Origin: Raphanus sativus
Taxonomy: Eukaryota > Streptophyta > Magnoliopsida > Brassicales > Brassicaceae
Length of the DNA: 64,000 nt
Direction of reading: 5' to 3'
Assembly: GCF_000801105.2 (NCBI RefSeq)
Contig: NC_079514.1
Span: 20,562,293 to 20,626,292, forward strand
The notes beneath the pieces were generated by a model. It had not been told where the DNA came from. It did not search any database and worked only from the letters and a program-made list of their open reading frames with translations. Positions 12,299 through 24,321 of this stretch are shown piece by piece (position 1 is the first letter of the stretch; each line of letters opens with the position of its first letter). A program made the translations under genes and the position numbers.

Positions 12299-15200
12299 TC
12301 ATACGGATACATCATTCTCTTCATCACTAGAAACATCATCATTTTCATTAAAATCGTCTTCAACAGCTTCGTCTGTGGTATTGTCGGGAAGATCTTCATA
12401 CTCATGATTATGCGGATCAATGATTAGGACGTCATCCATTTGTTGTTCAGGTTTTTTGACTTCATTGATGTGTTCCTTGAAAAGGTGGTTCTTCTCCACC
12501 GATTATTCGTCCACGAGGTGTAACTTTGATAACGACTAACCAACTTATTCATGATTCTCTCATCCTAGGGTATGGTAGGAAGCTAATGTGGTCTGCTTGT
12601 GAAGCTTATATGAAAGGCTCGAATTTGTTGTACATTCGTCCACCATTGAAAGCAACTACACCGAATTTGTTAAACCGATGACGACGGGGTCAAACCAGTC
12701 ACATTTGAATATGACGCATTTCAGCTTCAATAACCTAGGGAATTCCACTTCAATAATCTCCTGCAAGATCCCGTAGAAATCTGTTTCGCCTTTCACACAT
12801 ATTCCATAATTACTGGTCGCCCGGTGTTTACCATACTCGTACGTATGAAAAGTAAAAGCCTCGTGTGAAATAAACCGGTGATGTGTTGACCTTTGCAAGT
12901 GGACCCTGAACTAATTCGTGAAACCATGTGGGGTAATCTGGATCCTCATATTCAACCTGCGAAATTAAAGAGAACATTGAAAATAATCATAATAACGGTG
13001 AATACATATCATGTATATGGCAAAAAATAGCGGATTGGAATAAATACCTGGCTCTTCAACCGTTTAATAAAGTGTTGATTTTCCCTTTTACTTACCTCAG
13101 TTGTGGATATACCTGGGATTTCTTTTTTTTGACTTGAGTAACAAATAGGCTGTAAAATTCACATAATTGTTTATTAAAGCATTCGAAAAGTATATGTTTA
13201 ATTAGAAGTTTCGATATATGTTACCTTTCAAAACAGCGCATCAATGGATCCTCACAATTAAGTACAATGTAAGTGATATACTATGGATTTCACCCATTTT
13301 ATACCATGCTATAATGATATTTTTGTTATATAACTAATATGTTTTCTAGCCTATTAGGTATGTTTCAGGTTCAGGAGTGTTTCATGATAAAGTGCTGCTT
13401 TTGGAGCATTTTAGAGCACAAGAGATAATACACCCGAGTTGACCATTCAAGACCAAGTCGGAAGTCAACATTCAGAGAAGAATCGATCGATACTCACCTA
13501 GAGTTGTATCGATCGATGTAGCTGTGAAGATCCGCGTACTTGAAGATTATAATCGATCGATACACATAAAGTGTTGTCGATCGATAGCGAGGACGAAATG
13601 GTTTAGCCGACTACTTCACCAAGGCTCCATCAAATTACGAGATTACCCCTGACGAGTTTTTAACCTAATAGAAATGCTTAAATACCCTGCCTAAGTGTTT
13701 TTGGCGGCAAGCGAAAGCAAGCAAGCAGAGAGTGTTAGAGAGAAAGCTAGAGTTTAACTTTTGTTCTAAGTTTTAAGAGAGATTAGAGAGATATCATTGA
13801 GAGATTTGTGATTGAAATCCATTTGTTTTCTATTCTCTATCTAATACAATTTCTTTACCTATCTTGTGTTATGAATTGCTTAGTCATGTCTGGGTAGTCT
13901 ACTTGTTAGATCTAGGGTTTAAATAGGTTTGTGGGATTAGCCGCAAACTATACTTGCTAAGTTGTGATATTCATCAAATGGATTGTACCCTATGCTTGTT
14001 CTAGATTAGCTAACTAGAACATAGATCACTAGGATTTTTATATCTTGAATTATCTATTTGAACTAACTTGTCTCCTGTTGAGAAGAGCGAGAGCACTCCT
14101 TGAGACCTAGTGTTCATTATCGGCTCGCGCCTAGGCATATCTAGAAGTCGTCGATCGATATCCCGACTGGAAAATCGATCGGCGCTGCGAAAAGTGTATC
14201 GCTCGATATCTCTAAAGGATATCGATCGACTCTTTTTCTGGTCAACAGACGACAGTTGAGATCAGAGATCTAGTTATTTAACCAGTGAAACATCACTGAT
14301 TGTTAAGAGGCTGAGTTCTATAATATCATGCAAACAACTTGTTAGACATTTATAGACATTATAATCTCCAATACCTGAATAAAAGCCCTATGTCTAGCAC
14401 TCTTCCTTATCTTATAAACAACCATCATATTGTTAGTAGAGCAACTACCTTGCTCATTTAGGATTTTCATTTTATATTTCCATCATAAAAATCAACTTCA
14501 CCTAAGATTGATTTATTAATTAGATTTAATTAGTTCCATATCTCCTCGTGATTCGATCCCTAAGTACTACAGCTGAACCTCTTATTTGAGAGAGTAAAAG
14601 CACTCTTTAGGGTAATTTGAGTGGTATCAGTAAGTGAGTGCACTATGGGCGTCTTCATCACTTGACCACCAAACCTCTTTCGATTTCCCACCCATTCGTC
14701 CAATATGACTAAAGATGTTCGGAACACCAGCAACTGCATATGTCGGCGCAACACCTCCATCATCATATCTTCTTGGGGCTCTTTTTCGGGTACGTACATT
14801 TGGTGCAAAGTACTACGATGTGAAGTGAGATGTTTCTTCTGTCAAACTTCCAACAATTATAGAACCTTAAACTTTTTCGAGGTTTTTTGCCTTTCCCTTC
14901 AAATATTTCATGGCCAGCTCATACTGATACATCCATCCGTAATGTACTGGTCCCCGAAGCAATGCCTCATACGAGAGGTGGACAGCTAAATGCTCCATGA
15001 CGTCAAAAAATGCGGGAGGAAATATCATCTCCAAGTTGCACAATAAGATGGGAATTTTCTCGTGAAGTTGTTCTACGACATTCTCTTTAAGAGTGTGTGT
15101 GCTCAAATCTCTGAAAAATGTTTCAATACCTTGTATATTCCAAAAACAATTAAACACATTAGTAGTCATATTATTTACTAGTGCATATTTTTAAGCAATA

Positions 15201-17211
15201 AAGAAATTAATGAGTAATAATATATTACCTACAAGTACTTCATGTACTTTTGTCGGAAGTAGCTCCGCAAATGCAAAGGGAAGTAGTCGTTGCATAAATA
15301 CATGACAATCATGACTCTTCATCCCGGAGAACTTTTGACCATTTTCAACACATCTAGAGAGGTTTGAAACATACCCATCAGGAAACTTCACTTCTGATGC
15401 CACCCTGTTGAACAAAACCGACTTTTATTCTGAAGACAATCTGAATATCGGTATGGGAACTTGTCCATTGCTTTTTATATGTAACTTAGGTCTTGAGAAA
15501 ATATCAGGCAAGTCCAACCTCAATTTTTGACTGTCTTTTGTCTTCCCTGGGACATTCAATATTGTATTCATGATGTTCTCAAAAAAATTCTTCTCTATAT
15601 GCATCACATAGAGGTTGTGGCGCAAAAGAAGATCCTTCTAATACGGCAACTCCCAAAATATACTCTTCTTGTGCCAGTTGTGGTGAACTCCGTAATAATC
15701 AGGCATATTATCGGGAACATGCCAATTACCACCACGAGGAACTGTTTGTAGAGCTTCGTAGTAATTGATTTGCTTTTCAATTTCTTCTCCGGTTAAATAT
15801 GGAGGAGGAGTGTCTCTCACAACCCTTTTCTGCCTAAACAATTTCTTGTTTCTTTGATAAGGATGATTAATGGGAAGAAATCGACGGTGACAATCGAACC
15901 AATTTGTCTTCCTACCGTTCTTCAGCTGAAATGCATATGTCATTCCATTACAATATGGACAAGATAATCTCTCATGTATAGTTCATCCATACAACATCCC
16001 ATAAACAGAAAGTTACTTATGGTCCACAAAAGCATCGTTCGCATCGTAAAATTTGTCTTCGTTGAGCAGTCATACGTCCTCACCCCTGTTGACCACAAAT
16101 CTTTCAACTCTTTTATCAGTGGCTGTATAAAAACATCCAGATACCTTTTTGGATGGTTCGGACCAGGTATTATTATGGTCAAGAATAGAAACTCCCGTTG
16201 CATGCACATATCCGGGGACTAAATCCATCTGTGCATAATCCGAGATACACATTTCGGCTATTGCTAGCGAATTCTGGATGTACTTTGTTAAAATGTTTCC
16301 AAGTTCTTGCATCTGATGGATGAGTCATCTCACCATCCGTCTGAGTATGCTCGGCATGCCATCTCATCTTTCCAGCAGTCTCCTCAGATTGGTACAATCT
16401 TTTCAATCTGTCGGTAATTGGTAGGTACCACATCCTTTGATACGGTATCCTATTACGTCCTCGTCCTTACGGTTTGAATCGTGGCTTTTTGTAGAATCAA
16501 CACTCTTCTAACTTCTCATCATCTCCCCAGTAGAGCATGCAGTTGTCGATGCAAACGTCTATCATTTCAGAAGGCAACCCAAGACTATAAACTAGTTTCT
16601 GAATCTCATAATAAGAATCTTTAGACACATTGTCTTCTGGCTAATATTCTTTAAACAAGTCTGCCCATGCATTCATGCAACTTTCAGGTAGATTGTGATC
16701 AATTTTAATACTCATCATTCTAGCAGCCAATGACAATTTAGAGAGACATTCTCTACAACCACTGTAAAGTGGCTGATTCGCAGCATCAAACATTTCATAA
16801 AACTTTTTTTGCATCTATGTTAGGTTCTTCTGCTCCTTCTGCCATCTGCTCTTTCTGATGGTAACTATTTTGATTCATCCTGAAAATTGCTATTACTACT
16901 ACTAGCTTCATTCTCATAATTATAACCTTTTCCATGTTGAAACTAGATATAGTAATTTGGCACGAAACCTTTATTTATTAAATGCTTCCAAACATTTCAC
17001 GAGATGCCAGTTTTGAATTGTTGCATTTCCGACAAGGACAAAATATCTTACCGCTTTCCTGGGCGAGCGGTGTAGAATCTGCTTGATGCATAAATGTCTC
17101 TAGTCTTTCCAGATATTCTTTCGTCACTCTTCCGTTAGCATCTCTGTGCGTGTACATCCACCTCCGCAACTGAAAATAATTTTCATCATCGGACATTTTT
17201 TTTTCTTTCAC
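12299..17211 (-). pseudogene. CACTA TNP2-type transposase, interrupted
   Basis: Minus-strand blocks in order are: Transpos_assoc N-terminal domain (16978-17211; RRWMYTHRDANGRVTKEY, then CPCRKCNN zinc-binding motif), TNP2 transposase core in several frames (about 15425-16433; includes HAEHTQTDGEMTHPSDARTW, LCTDGF and RGGNWHVPDNMPDYYGVHHN), DUF4218 (14640-15415; EMIFPPAFFDVMEHLAVHLS), then after an inserted solo LTR the DUF4216 domain (12656-12898; GETDFYGILQEIIEVEF) and an acidic C-terminal tail (12299-12499). This is the usual domain order of the large plant CACTA transposase. Frames shift at several points (for example around 16200 and 15430), stops are present, and the solo LTR splits DUF4218 from DUF4216. 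It cannot make the full enzyme. Confidence 0.8.
13274..14629 (+). mobile_element. Solo LTR of an Athila-like Gypsy element
   Basis: A 1356-bp LTR starts tgatatactatgg and ends ggtaatttgagtggtatca, flanked by identical 5-bp target duplications gtaag (13269-13273 and 14630-14634). It shares both ends and interior blocks with the LTR at 61917-63369. There is no primer site or internal domain, so it is a solo LTR left by LTR-LTR recombination. It interrupts the CACTA transposase and is therefore younger. It carries several TCGATCGA-type palindromes. Confidence 0.92.
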
Positions 17212-17329
17212 GTTTTTAGATTATTTTTTTGTGGTATGTTTCAAATGAAACACAATGGACATATTTATAGACAATTTTTGAAACTGGTATGTGAAATTTT
17301 ACTAGGAATTTACGATGAAATATAGGTAG

Positions 17330-17574
17330 TTAACCAAAACAAAAAAAACGTTTTTCAACTAAAAAGTAAGTGGACTTGAGAAGCTGTCGCAAATTACTCG
17401 TAATATATTTCCTCGTAAAAAACAGACTTAGTTTATGTCGACTTTATGACAAAATACTATTTTCTCGTAAACAACATGTTACTTACGTTTTATTTGTCGT
17501 AAAGTCGACGTAAGTTTACGAGGAAAAAATTTTGTCGCTAATTTTCGTTGCTAAAACCGCGTCTTCTAGTAGTG
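17330..17574. repeat. CACTA subterminal repeats and terminus (right)
   Basis: Repeated cgtaaa, tcgtaaa and acgtaag words, in both orientations, lead up to the terminal tagtagtg (minus strand CACTACTA). This is the 5' end relative to both transposase genes; their promoter should lie here. Confidence 0.75.
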
Positions 17575-17577
17575 AAA

Positions 17578-18255
17578 TACCCATCCGGTCCAGCGGGTCA
17601 AGATCTAGTTAGCCTTCAAGCAAAAGTTTGAAACAGAACTCAGAAACAAATAGTCAAATGTGCAATTAGGTTCTCTTATCGTTCTCATTAATGGGAATCT
17701 TCCGTCTGATAGGTTAAGTGTTTCCTCCATAGGCCTTATCATCTTCATGTTAGTTGTATTAAAGGAATTTGATCTGAAAAAATATTGCATGCAGATGAAG
17801 TTATGGAGGCAATGTCTTTTCTCGACAAATTTGAATGCAATGTTTTAACTTGTTTCAATTTGTCAAAGACTGACTTGAGATCTGAGATGAAGTCTGTTCT
17901 TCTCTTCTTATAGTCAGTGTGGAATAGTTATGGCTGTTTAGTGGTACCGACATTTTGTTACAATTTGTTGAAAGTGAGATAAATCTCGTTTTAATTATTT
18001 GAGCATAATCATCGCTTGATGCTTAGCTTCATTTTCACTTATAAATTCGTTTGAATTTCTACGGAGATAGAAAATGGAATTTTTGAGTTTATGGTTTAAT
18101 ATGTAGTGATTTTGTTCATATCAATAGTTTTATACATTCAATTGCCAACAATCTCCTACACAGTTTCTATGGTGTGAAAGACTCATATACTTGTTCTGCA
18201 AAAGTGTAGCAGTGGAATAAGTGAGCTTACATGCTCACATTAGTTCTCTATGGAT
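17578..18255. other. 3' flank of methyltransferase gene, nothing recognised
   Basis: No coding region or element terminus is supported. The part nearest 18255 should include the 3' untranslated region of the minus-strand methyltransferase gene. Confidence 0.45.
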
Positions 18256-19394
18256 TTATTTATCTGGAGGCGGTGAACCCGAAGCCTCAACCAAATACAA
18301 GCGGCAGCACGGTGTTCCATCGTCTGGATGGATCTGTGCAGTCCTTGGCAGGCGAAGAAGTTTGTTAAAGAGATTGAGTGGATTGTGCAGCAAACCGAAA
18401 TTCGCATCTGGATCACCAATCTGTGAAAGCGTTACATGAGAGAACCCCAAGGATGGTAAGAGCTGATCAGGCCAGTCACTGTAAAAGTGGAACACAGAGT
18501 TCGGGAGAGAAGCAGACGGTTTGTTCATGAAATCCGCCAAGAGAACCGTCCTGGTTACTGCACATTTCTCAGCTATGAGATTGAGTACTTGCATCGCCTC
18601 TGTGTGAGACAGGTAATAGAGAATGCCTTCAAGAACCCATACAGTGTTAATCTCTGGCACAAAACCTGATTTCTTAAGCTTTTCAAACCAATCCTTCTCT
18701 CTTATATCAGTTGCTACTTCGATTAGTGATTTGGCCGTCATCTTAAGCTCCTCTCTTGAACTTACTGTAGCTTGGACCAGTCTCGTTTTGGTTTGCAAGA
18801 CATCAGGAAAGTCCACTTCGAATACATCACTTTTGTTCAAGCAGTTTAGTCTGTACGATCTTGCGTCCATTCCTGATATTTCAACCATATCATTATGTGT
18901 TATTGGCTATTTATCTTTTATTATTGTTTCACAAAAACATAAATAATAAAAATGCCCAAAATAGGGGAAACCAAACCTGCACCAAGTAGAACAACTTGTG
19001 TTGCATCATTGTCGAAAGAGTCTAAAGCAGCTTGGATCCTTGTATCAAACCAAAGAGTTCGAACGGCTAGAATCACACCAGAGACCTCTCGAGCATTGTT
19101 TAGCCGGTCTCTCTTAATCTTTGTGTGTAAGTTTCTCAAATGTGTCTCTCCAGCAAACAAGTGAGCGAGAGGATCGTGAATGACATGTTTCCAAAGTGCT
19201 CTTCCTGCAGCAGTTTGGCACGCAGACTTCTGAAGGTAATCCCACTCGTTTTGTATGCTCATGTGAAGTTTCTTCACGCCTTCGATATGTAAAAGCTCAG
19301 GTATCACGAATTCTTCTTCAATATCCGGCCATGCCATAGTATTGGTTGTAGTTGATGATTCTTCTTCTTGCTTTTTGTTTTCTATTTTAGACAT
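18256..19394 (-). CDS. SAM-dependent methyltransferase, LCMT-like family (two exons, 344 aa)
   Basis: Exon 1 is 18977-19394 and exon 2 is 18256-18872; the 104-bp intron has GT..AG ends and joins in frame to give LLGAGMDARSYRL, the glycine-rich SAM-binding motif (about residues 136-148). EVDFPDV (158-164) is the usual acidic loop that follows it and VWVLEGILYYL (217-227) is the conserved strand of the leucine carboxyl methyltransferase-like family (PF04072). Length and an intact frame fit an active small-molecule or carboxyl O-methyltransferase; the substrate cannot be told from sequence, and it is not clearly the PP2A methyltransferase. No signal peptide or membrane segment is seen, so a soluble enzyme is likely. 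I chose the ATG at 19392-19394; alternatives are 19517 (long upstream frame) and 19337 (MAWPDIEEEF, where the well-conserved part begins). A CACTA element and a retroposon flank it. Confidence 0.88.
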
Positions 19395-19438
19395 TGTTTC
19401 TTCTTCTTTTTTCTCCTGATGCGAATAAAGGTTTTGTC

Positions 19439-19451
19439 TGGATATATAATG
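19439..19451 (-). promoter_or_regulatory. Possible TATA box of methyltransferase gene
   Basis: The minus strand reads cattatatatcc about 50 bases upstream of the chosen start codon. This is close for a plant TATA box, so either the leader is very short or the real start is the downstream ATG at 19337. Confidence 0.25.
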
Positions 19452-19810
19452 AAGGAATGTGGCGAATTGCTGGATAAGAAAAGAGAACCACACATAAAAA
19501 CAAAGGCATACGTTCATCTATGCTTAACCAGTGGCCTTCTCTTTTCTGCTAAAAGATCAAACGAGTGGCTCCACACTCAAGTTGCATCAATTACGAGAAT
19601 ACTGCATTAGTGTAATGATTTTGACCAACTAAATCTCGAGCTCGAATGTCCACTAGTTTTAATTCTTTTTTTTAAATAATAAACGTTTGATTTAAGTAAA
19701 ACTCAAACTCTCAAAAAAGGACAGAGAGAGAAAGCTCTGTCTTCTTTCTAGATCTCAAGAGAAGTGTGTGGCCGGCCGGCGGAGTGGGCTACCACAGCCA
19801 CTACCGGTCC

Positions 19811-19812
<2 letters not shown>

Positions 19813-19854
<42 letters not shown>

Positions 19855-20220
19855 GCTGATTTATTATGATATTACAACTATTAGGAACATTACATAGACG
19901 ATTCGACAACCGACAATACTACCTGTCTTATGAAGATCTACACCTAACTGCATCATCTGAGCCGTCCTATGAAGATCCACGCCTGACCAGATTTACTTGC
20001 ACCATGTTGAAGATCTCTTGTAATCTTTCCTTCCATAATCGCATAGTTGCCTGTAATCTTTCCTTCCATAATCTGCATAGTTGCCTAATAAATCGCGCTT
20101 TTTCCGGGACTTGAAACCTGGATTTGAGAAATTCTGCAATAAATTGCATAGTCTGGGAGTTGAACCCCAGACCTGGGTGTAGAAGCCTTTAGACCTTAAC
20201 CATTAGGCTAAGGTGCTTCC
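19813..20220 (-). mobile_element. tRNA-derived SINE, inverted inside the retroposon
   Basis: On the minus strand it starts near 20220 with ggaagcaccttagcctaatgg. Pol III box A (TAGCCTAATGG, plus-strand 20200-20210) and box B (GGTTCAACTCC, 20156-20166) are well formed and about 35 bases apart. The tRNA-like head is followed by an unrelated body and a 39-base poly(A) (poly-T at 19813-19851). The body has an internal tandem duplication (ctttccttccataat at about 20028 and 20059). No clear target duplication was found, probably because the right edge is rearranged. Confidence 0.82.
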
Positions 20221-20282
20221 ACAAAAGAGAACCACACTGGATAAGAAAAGAGAACCACATTTCTAAGTATATCTTGATGATA
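20221..20282. repeat. Patchwork filler copied from both flanks
   Basis: Positions 20238-20259 are identical to 19471-19492, and 20258-20282 are identical to 21135-21159. A shorter copy (20224-20237) also matches around 19480-19493. The two templates lie on opposite sides of the retroposon. Confidence 0.8.
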
Positions 20283-21245
20283 ACAATTCTTTTTGTTTAA
20301 GCTTTCCTCCTTTTCGTTTTAGAGTTGTTTGATATTTTCGTCGGTTTTTCGGTTTCGGGAGGTGGAGGCTTCGACAGCTCCACCGTCGCCGGCTTTGTCT
20401 CCGAGAGGTAGAGGCTACTATAGCTCTGCTATCGTCGGCTTTTGTTCCCGAGAAGCGGTGGCTTTGTCAGTATCGCGGTCGTCGGCTTTGGCTCCCGGGA
20501 GATAGTAGCTCCTCTAGTACCGTCTTCTCTGGTTTTATTTTTTTGGTTCTCAGTAGTTTGTTCCTGGTCCTTTTGATCTATGAGTCGGCACTTCAAAGCC
20601 TCTCTGCCTCTTGATCTATCATCTGAAACCGCTGCATGGAAGCCGGAGGTGATGGATCGATTGTAGGCGGTTATCTGTTCGAGTGATCTCATAGATCTGT
20701 GTTGGTGTGTGGTGAATCGAATGGCTTCGGTTTCGGACGAGATCTCGATGAGTTAGATCGATGGATGCTCTCCGATGAAGGTTTCCGGGCGGTGATGGTC
20801 GCGCAGTCTCGATCTGGTTGTAGTGCGGCGCAGGTGACGTCGGTGTGGTTGGGGAGATTAGGGTTTTCTGTCTATGGGCTGTGGTTTGGGCTTTAGACCC
20901 GTGTTTTGGTTTTTTTTTAGTTGGGCCAGATGTTTGGGCCTTTTGTTGTAATATTTCGGTTGGGCTTGTTCCTTTATTATTAAAAATTTAGAAGGAAAAA
21001 AAAAAAGTAAAACTCAAACTCTACGCATTTATGGACAACTACATCCAACAGTACGATTAATTTGTCCAATGTGTGAAGTTCTGACGTGGTAAGAATTGAT
21101 AGAAAGTTTTGATCTTGATTGGCATTGCCATTCTCATTTCTAAGTATATCTTGATGATATTTAATTTGTCACACAGAAAAAAGTTCTATTGAGAAACTAG
21201 ATTAGGTCTATTGAAAAACTAAACCAGAGTAAGTGTTGGGTTTCA

Positions 21246-21620
21246 GACAGTGTTTTTAAAACCTGACCAGAAGCTGAACCGGAAATTTTTGGGTCATAGT
21301 TCAATATGGTTCGACCGGATCAAATCTGGTTTAATATATTTTAGTATATAAGTATAAACTTAATATTTGTAAATATAATACATAATTAAAATACAAATAA
21401 ATTTTAAACATAAAACATTATAAACTAGTTATGTTTATTTGGATGATTTATAGATTTTTGATAATTTTAATAGTTTTTATAGTTTAATAATTTTGAGATC
21501 CAGTTCAGCTATGAGACCGGTTTATGGTCGAACCAGTTATTATACCCAACCCGATATATAATCGGTTTATGGTCGATCCCTGTCCAACCATTGGGTCGGT
21601 CCGGTTTAAAAAAGTTTCGG
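21246..21620. repeat. Possible short inverted-repeat element
   Basis: The edges read gtttttaaaacctgacc and ggtccggtttaaaaaa, imperfect inverted repeats, and the interior holds repeated ccggtt/aaccgg words. It looks like a small non-autonomous DNA element, perhaps hAT-like, but I found no target duplication. Confidence 0.28.
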
Positions 21621-21939
21621 AAGGAGTATGCTTCTTTCAACTTACGGCTCCAGAGGAATTTAGTTCCTTGTCGGCTCTTGGCTCTGGAAAAACTGAAGTC
21701 TTTATTGGCTGTGTAATTTCCTTCATGCTTTAAATATAATATACTATATGAGAAAAAAATAAATAGATTAGGTCTGGACATCTGAATATTCAGTCCAGCT
21801 CCAAATAAAAGAACTAAACAGCTCCTGATAAGAACTATCTGTTTCAGACCTATCAGGTAAATATTTTTATACCCATAACGAACCGGTAAAAAATCGGTTG
21901 GGTTACAGATGGATTTACCGGTTATATATTGGTTATATT

Positions 21940-22617
21940 TTGTAGGATCTTGTTGTCTTCGCTAGAAATTCAGATGATACATTTTCAGTACGAGGAATAA
22001 AAAAATTGAAAAATCAGGGAAATTGCTCTTAGCTTCTGCAGCTCATCCTGTTCAGTTGAGAAGTTTGGTCATGCTCTTGGGTCTTGAGTCATTGAGACTA
22101 GATCCTGACAATCAGTGCCAAAACCTGGCACGTGGATAGTTTAAGCATGCATTCCATTGCCCATATAAGGGCCTCAAGCTCCGAGTAAAGTGGTGAGATT
22201 CTTCGTCGTTGGTTTCTTGCTCACAATAGTTGTGCTGTTCCTTCTGCAATTTTCCATGTCCATCCACAACCATTAAAGAGTGTGTCATGTGTCCATGAAC
22301 CATCTTTGATGCATCTTTCAGAATTCAATTATTGTGCATGAGGCATTCTAGTTATTTGTTCTTCATGTTTCCTATTTGCCTCAAACCAAGCATAGCATTC
22401 TGATTCAGCATGTCGGACAGTTTCCACCGAGTCTCTGTCTATTCCTCGGAATAGTTTGCTATTCTTTGATTTCAAAATATACCACATAATCCAGGGATAT
22501 GGATCTCTATCCAACTCAGGATCTTTTATATCATTTTTCCTCCATAAAAGATAGTATATGTTCGTGTAATGACTTGCGGGAAACATCGATGGTGGAGTTG
22601 GGGTTGCTGCATGTGCC
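21940..22617 (-). pseudogene. L1 LINE ORF2 C-terminus (zf-RVT tail and RNase H)
   Basis: On the minus strand, 22613 to 22340 reads YLLWRKNDIKDPELDRDPYP and IMWYILKSKNSKLFRGIDRD, the segment after the zf-RVT domain of Brassicaceae L1 ORF2. It is followed in other frames by an RNase H domain (about 21950-22300; ELEALIW-like and FFIPRTENVSSEFLAKTTR-like blocks). Stops and frameshifts are present. It is cut at 22621 by the 5' LTR of the gag-only element. Another fragment of the same type and orientation, carrying the earlier RT part, lies at 36289-36845. Confidence 0.72.
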
Positions 22618-22621
22618 CATG

Positions 22622-23127
22622 TGATATATGGTGTTTTAGATATCTTGTATATATGTTTTCTAATTGGTTTATAAGTCCTTATCAAGTCTTTCTAGTGCTT
22701 TCGAGTCATTACAGGTCTGGAGTTGCATTGGAGGAGAGTTGGACCAGCTGGAATAAAAGATGCAGAAAATAATGCAATCTGGTGATTTTCACGCAGAGCA
22801 GTCTGATGACTGTTCCCAATTGAGCGGAGCACCCGGGTGCCTGTTCCAGCGGCAGAGATTATTAAAGAAATTATAAGACATATCAGAATTTACCCCAATT
22901 ATTCCCTTTTTCTCTATTGGCCGCCAGTAACTTTGATATATCTTCTTTTTCTATTTTTCTACATTCTTGGACGTGATTTTACACAGAGAAACAGACTCTA
23001 AAGCTTTATACTTTTGGATTTCCTACTTTGTAAAGGGTGAAGGCTATCTCTCTCCATATAGAAGAATCCCCTGAACTCTATCTCTTTGTTTATATTACTA
23101 TTATGCAGTATTATTCATCTATGAACT
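22622..23127 (+). repeat. 5' LTR of outer element, first part
   Basis: Starts tgatatatggtgttttag, as the 3' LTR at 34803 does, and stops at gaact where the inner element is inserted. It carries a possible start of transcription region rich in ctctctcc. Confidence 0.88.
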
Positions 23128-24321
23128 TGATATTCGTGTTCACGCACACCAATTAACCTAATGTGCACACTACAACAATCGAATGGTATGTCGATGTAGC
23201 ACTTTAGGATCGAATCCACAGAGACCAACTCTTACACTTTATTTCTATTGGATCAAAATCAAGTTAAGACAAATATGGGGTTTTGATTTAAGTAGTGACG
23301 TGCAAGTAAAATAAATGTTTGCAAAGAGTAAATTCAATTTAAAGAGAAGCCAGTCTAGGGTTACTTTATCGGGTGCTAAAACTTGTGAGCTAAACAATTA
23401 TTCAAGTGCTAATAAGAACAGTCTAGAACTCGGATCACTCAAGTAGAACAGTCCATTGTCGTGGTACTGCCCCCTATGCTGATCGATCTCACCGTCTAAC
23501 TGTCGTTGAGGTGAGAAGCGACAACAAGCAATAGAGATCAAGTCCGATAGGTTCACAGAACACCCTAATATCTACTTTCGCTGATTAGGGATGCAATGCT
23601 CATTCAAAACAGATCTAGCAACCTAAGCACTTTTGATGATCAGATTAAACCTATGATCTAACATTAAGCGGCCAGTTTAATGCAAGCAGTAAGAATGGTT
23701 ATGAATGAAGACAATCGAGTGATTCACTTATCTATGTTTAGCTCACGAAATCAACACCCTAGAACCCTAGACAAGCTATCCAACTACTCAGCCATGACAC
23801 AAGAGATCAAAGACATGGATACTGAATAATACTTCATAAAAATAACAGAAACAAAGAGAGGGTTCAGGATAATCTTCTCTATGGAGAGAGAGATGGAGCC
23901 TTCTCCCTTTACAATAAGCAACTCCAATAATCTAAAAGTCTCTAATGGTTTTTTGTGTCTAGAATAGCGTAGAATGATAATGAGAAAACAGAAAATATGA
24001 TATATCAAAACCACAGGCGGCTGGGAGAGAAAAAGAGGATAATTAGGGCAAATCCCGAAATAATAGTGGTTTCCATAACAATCTCTGCCGCTGGAACAAT
24101 CACTCGGGTTGTTCCGCTCGATCAGGAACAATCATCAGACTGTTCTGCGTGAAAATCACCAAACTGCACTGTTTTCTGCCTCTTTTGTTCCAGCAGGTCC
24201 ATCTCCCATCCAGTGCAACTCCAGACCTGTAATGATCCGAAAAGGACTAGAAAGACTCGATAAAGACTTGAAAACCAATTAGAAAATATATATACAATGA
24301 TGTATAAAACACCATATATCA
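23128..24321 (-). repeat. 3' LTR of inner element
   Basis: Plus-strand edges tgatattcgtgttcacg and caccatatatca. The next bases (attccccca) are the polypurine tract in reverse. Confidence 0.93.

Larger units (their letters stand above)
8364..17574 (-). mobile_element. Large decayed CACTA (En/Spm) DNA transposon
   Basis: The right end reads, on the minus strand, cactactagaagacgcgg. The left end reads aactacaagaaaac, the usual CACTACAAGAAAA terminus with its first C changed to A. Between lie a TNP2-type transposase gene, a second Transposase_24-type gene, and dense short repeats (cgtaaa, tcgtcgtaaa) just inside both ends, as CACTA elements need for TNPA binding. The candidate 3-bp target duplication is imperfect (taa at 8361-8363, aaa at 17575-17577). 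Both genes carry stops and frameshifts, so the copy is probably dead. A solo LTR (13274-14629) is inserted in it. Confidence 0.85.
19712..21004 (+). mobile_element. Non-LTR retroposon with poly(A) and 18-bp target duplication
   Basis: Identical 18-bp direct repeats aagtaaaactcaaactct (19694-19711 and 21005-21022) flank a segment that ends in a poly(A) run (about 20995-21004), typical of L1-mediated insertion. The 5' part begins with aaaaaaggacagagagagaa and the 3' part is G/T-rich, with gggcctttt and ttgggcttg words like the 3' UTR of plant L1 elements or Sadhu-type retroposons. No ORF2 is present. An inverted SINE and a short filler patch lie inside. Which non-LTR family it belongs to is not settled. 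Confidence 0.72.

Noticed and set aside
20150..20220. A genuine tRNA gene
   Set aside because: Box A and box B are present but the rest does not make a cloverleaf and it continues into a SINE body with poly(A).
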